From Gaiellasilicea sp963731615 (lineage in GTDB: Bacteria; Actinomycetota; Thermoleophilia; Gaiellales; Gaiellaceae), in the NCBI GenBank assembly GCA_963731615.1, contig CAVSWD010000005.1:248001-312000 (forward strand): a stretch of 64,000 nt of DNA. Reading direction: 5' to 3'. The notes beneath the pieces were generated by a model that did not search any database, was not told the origin of the DNA, and worked only from the letters and a program-made list of their open reading frames with translations. The translations under genes and the position numbers were made by a program. Shown one piece after another: positions 7,278-15,164 of this stretch; positions within the stretch are counted from its first letter, which is position 1; every line of letters starts with the position of its first letter.

Positions 7278-7709
7278 GTGGCGATGATTCGGGAGTTCTC
7301 TGCAGGGGGCGTGCTGGTACGGCGCCTCCGGGGCCGCTGGTGGCTGGCGGCGATCCGGCCGAACGGCAAGCCGGAGGGCGTGTGGGCCCTGCCGAAAGGG
7401 CTGGTCGACCCGGGCGAGACCGGAGCTGAGACGGCGCTCCGCGAGGTCGCCGAGGAAACCGGCCTCACGGGCCGGCTCGACGGCAAGCTCGGCGATGTCC
7501 GCTACGTCTACACCCGTCGCGGCGAGCGGGTCTTCAAGGTGGTCAGCTTCTTCCTGCTGCGCTACACCCGCGGGAGGATCGGTGACCTGCCGACGGGGAT
7601 GGAGCTCGAAGTCGCCGAGGCGCGATGGCTGCCGTTGGAGGAGGCGCCACGGCTGCTCGCCTACGGCGGCGAGCGGGAGATGGCAAAGCGCGCGCTCGCC
7701 TCTCTATAG
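7278..7709 (+). CDS. NUDIX hydrolase
   Basis: 143 residues from GTG 7278 (or 141 from the ATG at 7284). The Nudix box is complete: G-x5-E-x7-REVAEETG around residues 41-63 (WALPKGLVDPGETGAET, then ALREVAEETGL). The family cleaves nucleoside diphosphates linked to another group; MutT-like cleaning or Ap4A hydrolysis are possible. The N-terminus REFSAGGVLVRRL and WALPKG resemble Ap4A/MutT1-type proteins of actinobacteria. No ribosome site is evident, so a leaderless start at the ATG is possible. Divergent from groES and sharing a 12-base motif with it. Confidence 0.9.
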   Translation: MAMIREFSAGGVLVRRLRGRWWLAAIRPNGKPEGVWALPKGLVDPGETGAETALREVAEETGLTGRLDGKLGDVRYVYTRRGERVFKVVSFFLLRYTRGRIGDLPTGMELEVAEARWLPLEEAPRLLAYGGEREMAKRALASL

Positions 7710-7718
7710 TCGTGCGTC

Positions 7719-8081
7719 GTGGCAATGTTCGCGCTCAACTTCTACTCGCCGCTCGTGGCCGACCAGCTGCGCACGCACCGGAAGACGGCGACGATCCGGC
7801 TCGGGGACAAGTCGAGCAAGTACAAGAAGGGGATGATCGTGACCGTGCTCGTCGGCGTCCGCTACGGCCAGCGCGAAAAGATCTTCGACGCAGTGATCGA
7901 CAAGGTCGAGGTGAAGCAGATCAACGAGCTCTCTCCGCGCGAAATCGAGCACGACAACCCCGAGATCCGGCGGCCCGACGAGATGAGCCGCTTCCTCGGC
8001 CAGCTCTACAACCGGCCTGTCGCCGAAGACGAGACCGTGACGGTGATCCGCTTCTCGCAGATCATCGGCGCGATGTTCTAG
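7719..8081 (+). CDS. ASCH-domain-like small protein
   Basis: 120 residues. The layout FYSPLVADQLRTHRKTATIR then KKGMIVTVLVGVRYGQREKIF and AVIDKVEVKQINELS follows the ASCH fold, a PUA-like beta-barrel: a short helix with KT-x-TIR, a strand with G-x-x-V-x-V, and a strand describing 'd-a-x-I-x-x-V'. Such proteins are thought to bind RNA or modified nucleosides; some cleave N4-acetylcytidine. It starts at GTG 7719, 9 bases after the NUDIX stop, so the two may be co-transcribed. Assignment rests on pattern only. Confidence 0.6.
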   Translation: MAMFALNFYSPLVADQLRTHRKTATIRLGDKSSKYKKGMIVTVLVGVRYGQREKIFDAVIDKVEVKQINELSPREIEHDNPEIRRPDEMSRFLGQLYNRPVAEDETVTVIRFSQIIGAMF

Positions 8082-8083
8082 CG

Positions 8084-8365
8084 CTAGCGACCGGGCTTGC
8101 GGATCCTGACGCCGAGCACCTCGGGTGCCCGCACCGGAACACCGCACTCCTCGCACTCGATCGCGAACGCGGACGGAATCGGTGCCGAGCAGGCGGGACA
8201 GCGGTGCCTGGTCTCGCCACCACAGTGCGGGCAGGCCGCCGCCAGCTCTGCCTCGCCCTCGAGGAAGTAGCGCCACACCGAGCCGCACGCGAGACAGAAG
8301 CAGACGTAATCGCCGAGCGTCTTCCGCCGCTCCTCCTGGATCCAGTTGCGCTTCGGCTTCGCCAC
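8084..8365 (-). CDS. Small zinc-ribbon protein
   Basis: 93 residues with four Cys pairs: CFCLACGS, CPHCGGETRHRCPAC and CEECGVP. This gives two or more zinc knuckles of the double zinc-ribbon kind; no enzymatic domain. Starts at GTG 8365, two bases after the stop of the upstream LURP-one-like gene, so they are likely co-transcribed. Function unknown; nucleic-acid or protein contact is the usual role. A longer frame upstream is a shadow of the neighbour. Confidence 0.65.
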   Translation of the reverse strand: MAKPKRNWIQEERRKTLGDYVCFCLACGSVWRYFLEGEAELAAACPHCGGETRHRCPACSAPIPSAFAIECEECGVPVRAPEVLGVRIRKPGR

Positions 8366-8367
8366 CG

Positions 8368-8958
8368 TTACCTGCTCTGGAGCGCGTCGAGAGCGATTCC
8401 GAGCGCCACCGCGAGCCGGCGGTCGATCGTGTGCTCGGTGTCGCCGCTGAGGTCGAGCGTGTAGCTGTCGCGGACGCCGATCGCGCGCGTGAGCTCGCCG
8501 TAGTGCTGCTCGCCGTGATCGATCCGGAAGTGGAAGAGGATCGGGACGAACTCGCCGTACGGCACCGCATCGATCAGGCGGCGCACGATCGCCCAAAACG
8601 GCGAGCGTTCCTGCGCGACGCCGACCTCCTGCTCGTTCGCGTCGAGGATCCGCCACGTCGAGCGGAGGAGCGACGTGCCGAACACCTTCTCGAGCACGCC
8701 GATCTTCTCGCCCGATGGCGTCGTCACGTCGTAGCGGCCGCCGAGCTCCATCAGCGCGCGGGCCTTGATCCGGAAGAGCTCTTCGGTCTCGTCCTCATGG
8801 GCGAAGAAGCGGATGTCCTCCTTGAGCGCCATCCGCTTCTGCCGGACGAACGCGACGGGAAGGCCGCGTGCGGAGATCCGGTAGAGGTTGACCATCGGCC
8901 GGATCACCTGCTGGATCTCGAACCGGTCGGCCTCGAAGACGGTGCTCACCCACTCCAT
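8368..8958 (-). CDS. LURP-one-related / tubby C-terminal-like protein
   Basis: 196 residues from ATG 8958. The repeated beta pattern with YRISARGLPVAFVRQKRMAL, KARALMELGGRYDVTTPSG, IGVLEKVFGTSLLRSTWRIL and VGVAQERSPFWAIVRRL matches the LURP-one-related/scramblase-like barrel, which binds membranes or lipids in other members. No signal peptide or TM helix. Divergent from the 2-oxoacid dehydrogenase operon, 55 bases between starts, so promoters face away from each other there. Biological role in bacteria is unknown. Confidence 0.65.
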   Translation of the reverse strand: MEWVSTVFEADRFEIQQVIRPMVNLYRISARGLPVAFVRQKRMALKEDIRFFAHEDETEELFRIKARALMELGGRYDVTTPSGEKIGVLEKVFGTSLLRSTWRILDANEQEVGVAQERSPFWAIVRRLIDAVPYGEFVPILFHFRIDHGEQHYGELTRAIGVRDSYTLDLSGDTEHTIDRRLAVALGIALDALQSR

Positions 8959-9013
8959 CCTACGGGCGTCGATAAAGTGCACCCGTCGTCCAACCCGACG
9001 GGGGTAGTCGCGC

Positions 9014-10057
9014 ATGGCGGTACGGGAAGCGGAGCCGGTCGGCTCGCTGAGCGAGGTGAGGGAAGCCGGTCTCGATCGCGAGGATCTGCTGGGCATCTAT
9101 CGCAATCTGCTCGTCACCCGCGGGATCGAGGAGCGCGGCCACATCCTCTACAAGCAGGGAAAGATTCCGGGCTCGTTCTACACCGGTAGGGGCAACGAGG
9201 CCGCAGCGGTCGGCGTCGCCACGGCGATGGGGCCGAACGACGTCGGCACGCCGCTGCACCGCGACATGGGCGTCCACGTCACGCGCGGCGTCGAGCCCTG
9301 GCGGATCTTCGCGCAGTACATGGGCCGCGAGGGCGGCCCGACACGTGGCCGCGACGGCAACGTGCACATGGCCGACTCGAAGCTCGGGATGATCGCGATG
9401 GTCAGCCACCTGCCGGCGATGCTCCCGGTCGCCGTCGGCTGCGCGCTCGCCTTCCGGATCCGCGACGAGAAACGGGTCGCGGTCGGCTGGTTCGGCGAAG
9501 GCTCGGCAGCGCGCGGCGACGCGCACGAGTCGATGAACTTCGCCGGCGTCCGCAACCTCCCGGTCGTCTTCATCTGCGACAACAACCAGTGGGCCTACTC
9601 GACGCCGACTCACCTCGGCTACGCAGTCGAGCATCTAGCCGACCGCGCCGCTGCGTACGGGTTCGAGGGCGTCGTCGTCGACGGCACCGACGTGCTCGCC
9701 GTCTATCGCGAGGCCAAGAACGCGATCGAGAAGGCGCGTGGCGGCGGTGGACCGACGCTGATCGAGTGCCAGACCCTCCGGATGGAGGGCCACGCGGTCC
9801 ACGACGACGCGTTCTACGTGCCGAAGGAGCTGTTCGAGGAGTGGGCGAAGCGCGACCCGATCGAGCGTTTCCGCAGCTGGCTCCGCGACAATGCCGAGCT
9901 GACGGGCGACGAGGAGGACGAGATCTCCGGCCGGGTGAAGAAGATCCTGAACGACGCGCTCGCTCAGGCAGAAGAGTCGCCTCAGCCTGATCCAGCGACC
10001 CTGCTCGACGGTGTCTACGCGACGCCCGAGGACCTCGACACCCCCCACCACAAGTAG
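9014..10057 (+). CDS. 2-oxoacid dehydrogenase (pyruvate/branched-chain type) E1 component, alpha subunit
   Basis: 347 residues. Thiamine-diphosphate fold: the Mg/ThDP motif reads GWFGEGSAARGDAHESMNFA and ends in ICDNNQWAYST (the usual GDG...NN with Glu for Asp). HRDMGVHVTRG and GGPTRGRDGNVHM are other E1alpha hallmarks. It decarboxylates a 2-oxoacid and passes the acyl group to lipoyl-E2 together with E1beta, whose ATG follows the TAG stop directly. Pyruvate, acetoin and branched-chain 2-oxoacids are the options and sequence alone does not decide. First gene of an E1alpha-E1beta-E2 operon; E3 is absent. Confidence 0.92.
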   Translation: MAVREAEPVGSLSEVREAGLDREDLLGIYRNLLVTRGIEERGHILYKQGKIPGSFYTGRGNEAAAVGVATAMGPNDVGTPLHRDMGVHVTRGVEPWRIFAQYMGREGGPTRGRDGNVHMADSKLGMIAMVSHLPAMLPVAVGCALAFRIRDEKRVAVGWFGEGSAARGDAHESMNFAGVRNLPVVFICDNNQWAYSTPTHLGYAVEHLADRAAAYGFEGVVVDGTDVLAVYREAKNAIEKARGGGGPTLIECQTLRMEGHAVHDDAFYVPKELFEEWAKRDPIERFRSWLRDNAELTGDEEDEISGRVKKILNDALAQAEESPQPDPATLLDGVYATPEDLDTPHHK

Positions 10058-11032
10058 ATGGCCGAGAAGACCTATCTCCAGGCGATCAGCGACGGGCTCC
10101 GGCAGGAGATGCGCCGCGATGAGCGCGTCTTCGTGATCGGCGAGGACGTCGGGGTCTACGGCGGCGCCTTCAAGGTGACGCTCGGCTTCCAGGAGGAGTT
10201 CGGCCCCTGGCGCGTGCTCGACGCGCCGCTCGCCGAGACCGCGATCGTGGGCGCCTGCACCGGCGCGTCGATGATGGGCATGCGCCCGGTCGCAGAGATG
10301 CAGTTCGCGGACTTCATCTCCTGTGCGTGGGACCACCTCGTCACCGTCGCCGCCAAGCAGCGCTTCCGGGCCGGCACGCCGGTGCCGATCGTGGTGCGGT
10401 TACCCTCGGGCGGCGGCTTCTCCGGCGGGCCGTTCCACTCGCAGAACCCCGAGAGCTCGTTCGCGCACATTCCCGGCCTGAAGTGCGTCTGCCCGGCGAC
10501 GCCGGAGGACGCGAAAGGGCTGCTCGTGGCCGCAATCGAGGATCCGAACCCGGTGCTCTACTTCGAGCACAAGCACCTCTACCGCCGGATCAAGGGCGAG
10601 GTGCCGGACGAGCGCTATGTGACCCCGCTCGGCAAGGCGCGCACGCATCGCGAGGGCGACGACATCTCGGTGATCACGTGGGGCGCGATGGTCTACACGG
10701 CCGAGGAAGCCGCGAAGAAGCTCGAAGGCGAGGGCATCTCGGTCGAGATCATCGACCTGCGAACGGTGATGCCGTGGGACAAGGAGGCGGTGCTCGAGAG
10801 CGCGCGCAAGACGTCGAAGGTGCTCGTCCTGCACGAGGACACCCGCACCGGTGGCTTCGGCGCCGAGATCGCCGCGACGATCGCCGAGGAAGCATTCGAG
10901 GATCTCGATGGGCCGGTGAAGAGGATCGCCGCACCTGACTCCCCAGTCCCGTTCTCGCCCGTCCTCGAGAAGGCCTACATCCCGCAGGTCGAGGATGTCG
11001 AGCAGGGACTGAGAGAGCTGGCGGAGTACTAG
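10058..11032 (+). CDS. 2-oxoacid dehydrogenase E1 component, beta subunit
   Basis: 324 residues, normal length. Signatures: RVFVIGEDVGVYGGAFKVT at the start, GMRPVAEMQFADFI, RLPSGGGFSGGPFHSQNPES and SVEIIDLRTVMPWDKE, with EDTRTGGFGAEIAA in the C-terminal transketolase domain. Pairs with E1alpha to form the heterotetrameric E1. No gap to E1alpha (start immediately after its stop) and 8 bases before E2, with AGGAGG in that gap serving as ribosome site for E2. Confidence 0.95.
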   Translation: MAEKTYLQAISDGLRQEMRRDERVFVIGEDVGVYGGAFKVTLGFQEEFGPWRVLDAPLAETAIVGACTGASMMGMRPVAEMQFADFISCAWDHLVTVAAKQRFRAGTPVPIVVRLPSGGGFSGGPFHSQNPESSFAHIPGLKCVCPATPEDAKGLLVAAIEDPNPVLYFEHKHLYRRIKGEVPDERYVTPLGKARTHREGDDISVITWGAMVYTAEEAAKKLEGEGISVEIIDLRTVMPWDKEAVLESARKTSKVLVLHEDTRTGGFGAEIAATIAEEAFEDLDGPVKRIAAPDSPVPFSPVLEKAYIPQVEDVEQGLRELAEY

Positions 11033-11040
11033 GAGGCCTA

Positions 11041-12505
11041 GTGGCTACGGGAACGCAGACCGACGTCGTAATGCCGCAGATGGGCGTGTCCGTCTCGGAG
11101 GGGACGATCACCAAGTGGCTCAAGTCCGAGGGCGAGACGATCGCCCGCGACGAGCCGCTGCTCGAGATCTCGACCGACAAGGTCGACACCGAGATCCCCA
11201 GCCCCGCTGAGGGCGTCGTCGCCCAGATTCTCGTGCAGGAGGGTGAGACGGTCGAGGTCGGCGCCGTTCTCGCGGTGATCGCGCCCGAGGGAGCCGAGCC
11301 CGCCGCGCCCGCGCCGGAACCGGCCCCGGCGGACGTGCCCGAGCCGGCCACGCAGGCGGCCGCGGACGCATCCGAGGCGGCGGCGAACGAGATCGCGGAG
11401 CCGACGGCACCGACGCCCGCGCCGACCCCTGCCCAGGCTCCCGACTGCCGCGGCCCCTGTCGCCGCACCCGCGTCCGGCAACGGCCGCACCTTTGTCTCG
11501 CCAGTCGTCGCGCGCATCGCCGCCGAGCACGGCGTCGACCCGAACTCGGTCAGCGGTACCGGCACCGGCGGCCGCGTGACGAAGAAGGACATCCTGGCCT
11601 TTGTCGAGTCTGGCGCCTCGACGAAGGCTACGCCGGCTCCGCCGGCGGAACAGCCCCCTCCGCCCGAGCCTCAGGCGGTAGCACCGCCGCCGCCCCCCAC
11701 CCCGGAAGCTGCACCGGCTCCTGCACCTGCGCAGGCCCCGTCACCGCCGCCTGCTCCGGCTCAGCCACCGCCACAGGCGCAGCCTGTGGCAGCAGGGGAG
11801 AGCGAAGAGCCGATGACGGCCATGCGCAAGGGGATCGCCGAGCACATGCGCCGTTCGCTCGACACCTCGGCGCACGTGACCAGCGCGATCGAGGTCGACA
11901 TGTCGAAGGTCGTGGCGATCCGCCAGAAGCTGAAGAAGGAGTTCGAGGCGTCGTACGGCGTCAACCCGACGTATCTCTCCTTCGTCGCGCGCGCGACCGT
12001 CGAGACGCTGCGGGAGTACCCGTGGATCAACGGCGAGATTCGCGGCGACAAGATCGTGACGCGAAATTTCGTCAACCTCGGCTTCGCGGTCGAGCTGGCC
12101 GACGGCAAGGGCCTGATCGTGCCGGTGGTGAAGAACACCGAGAGCCTGAACCTGCTCGGGATGGCGAAGTCGGTGACCGAGATCGCTGCGCGGGCACGCG
12201 ACAAGAAGCTGATGCCCGACGACGTGCAGGGCGGCACGTTCACGATCACGAATCCCGGCGGCTACGGCACCTTCCACGGCACGCCGGTGATCAGCCAGCC
12301 ACAGGCGGCGATCCTCGGCACGTACGCCGTCGTGAAGCGGCCGTGGGTGGTGCAGGACGAGCTCGGCCAGGACGTGATCGCGATCCGGCCGATCATGAAC
12401 CTCACCCTCACGTACGACCACCGGCTCGTCGACGGCGCACTCGCCGGCCGTTTTCTCAAGTCGTTGCGCGAGAAGCTCGAGAACTGGGGCGAAAGCGACT
12501 ACTAG
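11041..12505 (+). CDS. Dihydrolipoamide acyltransferase (E2), interrupted by one apparent frameshift
   Basis: Domains in order: lipoyl domain (residues ~5-80, lipoylated Lys in LEISTDKVDTEI), Ala/Pro linker, peripheral subunit-binding domain (FVSPVVARIAAEHGVDPNSV, then GTGTGGRVTKKDI), a second Pro/Ala linker, and the catalytic CAT domain ending with YDHRLVDGALAGRFLKSL (His of DHR-x-x-DG). The frame changes at a CCC run at 11440-11442: removing one C joins the two halves as linker sequence A-P-T-A-A-A-P. An E2 with intact ends and a break only at a homopolymer is best explained by a base-calling error. Third gene of the operon; GTG start after AGGAGG. Confidence 0.9.
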
Positions 12506-12542
12506 CGTCCTCACTACTGTCTCGTCGGCGGCGGAGGCGGAG

Positions 12543-12689
12543 ATGCTCTGCGGCCTGCTCCGGACGGCCGACCTCGAGTGCGATCATCGCCCGGTGCAGT
12601 CGGGGGACGCGTTCGGCGGCGCGCACGAGGTGCTCGTGCACCTGGAGGACCTGGAAACGGCGCGCTCGATGCTCCCGACCGACCCGTGA
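12543..12689 (+). CDS. DUF2007-like small protein
   Basis: 48 residues from ATG 12543. The frame reads in DUF2007 style: MLCGLLRTADLECDHRP, a short loop, then HEVLVHLEDLETARSML, a beta-alpha-beta unit like those of PII-like 'signal transducing' proteins. The same frame is open upstream with LTTVSSAAEAE, which fits the missing first strand, but contains no standard start codon there, so the true start may be nearer 12510 or lost to an error. It overlaps the lipB start as GTGA, which supports it being translated. Confidence 0.5.
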   Translation: MLCGLLRTADLECDHRPVQSGDAFGGAHEVLVHLEDLETARSMLPTDP

Positions 12690-13394
12690 AAGGCGCCTAC
12701 GTGATGAACCTCGGCGTCGTTCCGTACGCCGAGGCATGGGAGCTCCAGCGGGCGCTGGCGGGCGCTGTCTCTCAGGGCGCGATCCCGGACACGATCCTGG
12801 TGCTCGAGCACCCGCCGACGGTCACCACCGGCCGCCGCACCGATGCGGACGAGCTGCACATCCCGGCAGAGCGCCGAGGTCGAGGTGGTCGAGACCGACC
12901 GCGGCGGCAAGTCGACCTTCCACGGGCCCGGCCAGCTCGTCTGCTACCCGATCTTCGATCTCCACCGGCACGGCCTCGACGTGAAGCGCTACTGCCGCGA
13001 TCTCGAGGAAGCGCTGATCCGCACGCTGGCGTCGCTCGGCCTCGAGGGGGAGCGCATCGACGGCCTGACCGGCGTCTGGCTCAACCGCCCTCCACGCAAG
13101 ATCGCCTCGATCGGGATCCACGTTGCGAAATGGGTGACGACACACGGCTACGCGCTCAACGTCGACCTGGATCCGGCCCCGTTCACGCAGTGGATCACAG
13201 CATGTGGGCTCGAGGACGCCGCCTTCACGACGATCGCGAAGGAGCTCGAGCGTGCCGTCACGGTCGACGAGGTGCGAGCGCCCGCTCTCGAGGCGCTCGC
13301 GGACGTCTTCGAGCTGGAGCTCGAGGAGCTGCCGGCCGACGCCGGACACGGCCTTTGGCCGCAGCCCGTCCACGGGCAGCTCGCGGCCCGCTAG
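12686..13394 (+). CDS. lipB: Lipoyl(octanoyl) transferase LipB, interrupted by one apparent frameshift
   Basis: Transfers octanoate from acyl carrier protein to the lipoyl domains of E2 and GcvH. N-terminal part: LGVVPYAEAWELQRALAGAV and LVLEHPPTVTTGRR; after a frame change near 12868: DRGGKSTFHGPGQLVCYP, then RKIASIGIHVAKWVTTHG with the catalytic Lys and ITACGL with the catalytic Cys. All family motifs are kept, so a single-base error is likelier than decay. The GTG at 12686 overlaps the previous stop (GTGA); ATG 12704 is an alternative. Sits right behind its E2 substrate gene and before lipA. Confidence 0.9.
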
Positions 13395-13729
13395 GCCGGT
13401 TCCCAGCTCACCTCGACGACTGTATCCGTCCGGATCGGAGCAACTTCACGCTCACGTAGTCGGGCTCGTCCCACCACTCGACGATCGGGCAGACCGTCTG
13501 CGCTGCAACACGATCGCGGAACGTACGCACGTCGTCCGGTGACGGCAAGCGGGTCCGAAATGCATGAACGGCGGCAGTCGTGAGCGGTCGTCCACCTCAC
13601 CAAGTGCCAGCGAGAATCCTGCCGCGTCTGCAGGATCAGACACCCCGTCGGCACGCGCGCAGGCTCGGCGGTGAAACCGAAGTAGGTCTCGCAGAAGCGG
13701 CGCGATCGTTCCTGGTCCGCAACCGCCAT
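13391..13729 (-). pseudogene. VOC (glyoxalase/bleomycin resistance fold) protein remnant with at least three frame changes
   Basis: In three successive minus-strand frames the region spells a VOC module: SRRFCETYFGFTAEPA at the N-terminus, then AGFSLALGEVDDRSRLPPFM, then SPDDVRTFRDRV and PIVEWWDEPDYVSVKL, ending EVSWEPA in the first frame again. Each piece follows the next in normal VOC order with little lost. It overlaps the end of lipB by four bases and its start lies ~100 bases before lipA on the other strand. Either a decayed gene or a stretch of poor base calls; the intact order of motifs favours the latter. Confidence 0.65.
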
Positions 13730-13830
13730 CGGCTAGGTGACGCACGCTCGCGATCGTACGCCGCAACTAGACTGACCGGGCATGCAAGGCATCGCTTCCC
13801 GTCGACGAGCGGCCCCGCCGGCCGGAGTGG

Positions 13831-14703
13831 ATGAAGGTTCGCGCCCCGAGCGCCGACGGGCGCTACTTCGACGTCAAGAAGCTGCTGCACGGGCTCTCGC
13901 TGCACACCGTCTGCGAGGAGGCTCGCTGCCCGAACATCTCCGAGTGCTGGGGGCGCGGCACTGCGACCTTCCAGATCCTCGGCGACACCTGCACCCGCGC
14001 CTGCCGCTACTGCTACGTCCATTCCGGCAGGCCGGAGCGCGAGCCCGACCCGCTCGAGCCGCTCCGCGTCGGCCAGGCCGCGGCACAGATGGAGCTGAAG
14101 CACGTCGTCGTCACGTCCGTCGACCGCGACGACGTCCCCGACCGCGGCGCGGGGCACTTTGCGGCCACGATCCGCGCGATCAAGGCAAAGCTGCCACAGG
14201 CGAGCGTCGAGGTGCTGACCCCCGACTTTCTCGGCGTCGAGGAGGCCGCACTTCGCACGGTGCTCGCCGCGCGGCCCGAGGTCTTCAACCACAACATCGA
14301 GACCGTCCGCCGCCTGCACCGGAGCATGCGCGGCGCGAAGGCCAGCTACGACAAGGCGCTGTGGCTGCTGGGCCGCGCGAAGGAGCTTGCGGACTATCCG
14401 GTGCTGACGAAGTCCGGGATCATCGTCGGGCTCGGGGAGACGAACGACGAGATCGTCGAGACGATGCGAGACCTGCGCTCCCGCGGAGTCGACGTCGTCA
14501 CGATCGGCCAGTACCTGCAGCCGAGCTCGAAGCACGCGGCGATCGACCGCTGGGTGCATCCGGACGAGTTCCGCTGGCTGCGCGAGCAGGGCGAGGCGCT
14601 CGGCTTCGGCTCCGTCTTCGCCGGCCCGCTCGTGCGCTCGAGCTACCGGGCCGACGAGCAGCGACACGCGGCCGAGACCGGCCGCGGCGCCGTCGCCTAC
14701 TAG
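13831..14703 (+). CDS. lipA: Lipoyl synthase LipA
   Basis: 290 residues. Radical-SAM enzyme that inserts two sulfurs into octanoyl groups on E2 and GcvH. Both cluster motifs are present: the auxiliary cluster C-x4-C-x5-C as CEEARCPNISECW and the SAM-binding C-x3-C-x2-C as CTRACRYCYV. Also VVVTSVDRDDVPDRGAGHF and FNHNIETV, and the C-terminal RSSY serine. The usual N-terminus (with R-x-P-x-W before the start) is visible in frame upstream as ERPRRPEW but without a start codon until the out-of-frame ATG at 13782, so the true start may be there, broken by one base. Confidence 0.95.
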   Translation: MKVRAPSADGRYFDVKKLLHGLSLHTVCEEARCPNISECWGRGTATFQILGDTCTRACRYCYVHSGRPEREPDPLEPLRVGQAAAQMELKHVVVTSVDRDDVPDRGAGHFAATIRAIKAKLPQASVEVLTPDFLGVEEAALRTVLAARPEVFNHNIETVRRLHRSMRGAKASYDKALWLLGRAKELADYPVLTKSGIIVGLGETNDEIVETMRDLRSRGVDVVTIGQYLQPSSKHAAIDRWVHPDEFRWLREQGEALGFGSVFAGPLVRSSYRADEQRHAAETGRGAVAY

Positions 14704-14776
14704 CTGGCGTAGTCACCCGTTCAAGGGTCGCGCTTCGTTCTGGGGCGTGCATTCATGTGAGCTGGGAGGAAAGCGA

Positions 14777-15115
14777 ATGCGTGTCTCCGCAGCAGCCGTC
14801 GGTGCTCGTGCTGGTGCTTGCCGTGCCCAGTTGGGGAGCGCAGCCTCGGCGTGCGAGCCTCGATGACTCTGAAGCTCGGTCGCACCTCTCGTCGTCCGCG
14901 GCAGCGGCTTCGGCGGCGGCGAGCACGTCGTGATCGTCGCCGCCGTGCGCGGCACGCAGCGCATCGCCAACGCGATTGCGCACCGAAATGGTCGGTTCGC
15001 CGCTCGGTTCGACCTGCGCCTGAAGCGCTGCACTCCATTCACCGTCCGCGCGATCGGCAGGCTGGGCAGCCGGGCGATCCTGCACGTCGAGCCCACCTGC
15101 GGTGACGACGACTAG
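14777..15115 (+). pseudogene. Small secreted protein, broken by about three frame changes; tandem paralogue of the next gene
   Basis: A strong ribosome site GGGAGGA precedes ATG 14777. Pieces in alternating frames give: MRVSAA, then VLVLVLAVPSWGAQP (signal peptide core), then LKLGRTS, then PLVVRGSGFGGGEHVVIV, and finally a frame open to 15115 with RFAARFDLRLKRC and VRAIGRLGSRAILHVEP. LKLGRTS-PLVVRGSGF lines up with LRVVGTSPLTVRGAAF of the next gene, so the two are tandem duplicates. Function unknown; exported beta-sandwich (IPT/TIG-like) is likely. Confidence 0.55.
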
Positions 15116-15164
15116 CGCAACGGAACGTGATTCACCGGGGAAATTCGGGGCATACTGTCCCGCG

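Larger units (their letters stand above)
7166..7279. repeat. 12-base inverted pair CTGTTACAAAGT, one copy upstream of each divergent gene
   Basis: CTGTTACAAAGT occurs on the minus strand at 7177-7166, between CIRCE and the groES ribosome site, and identically on the plus strand at 7268-7279, just before the NUDIX start. Each divergent gene therefore carries the same word on its own coding strand, ~90 bases apart. A shared regulator or a shared 5'-leader function is possible; chance is unlikely for 12 identical bases in an AT-poor genome. Confidence 0.6.

Noticed and set aside
13782..14933. Long + strand frame starting MQGIASRRR
   Set aside because: It runs over lipA in another frame and has no domain; only its ATG may serve as the true start of lipA if one base is corrected.
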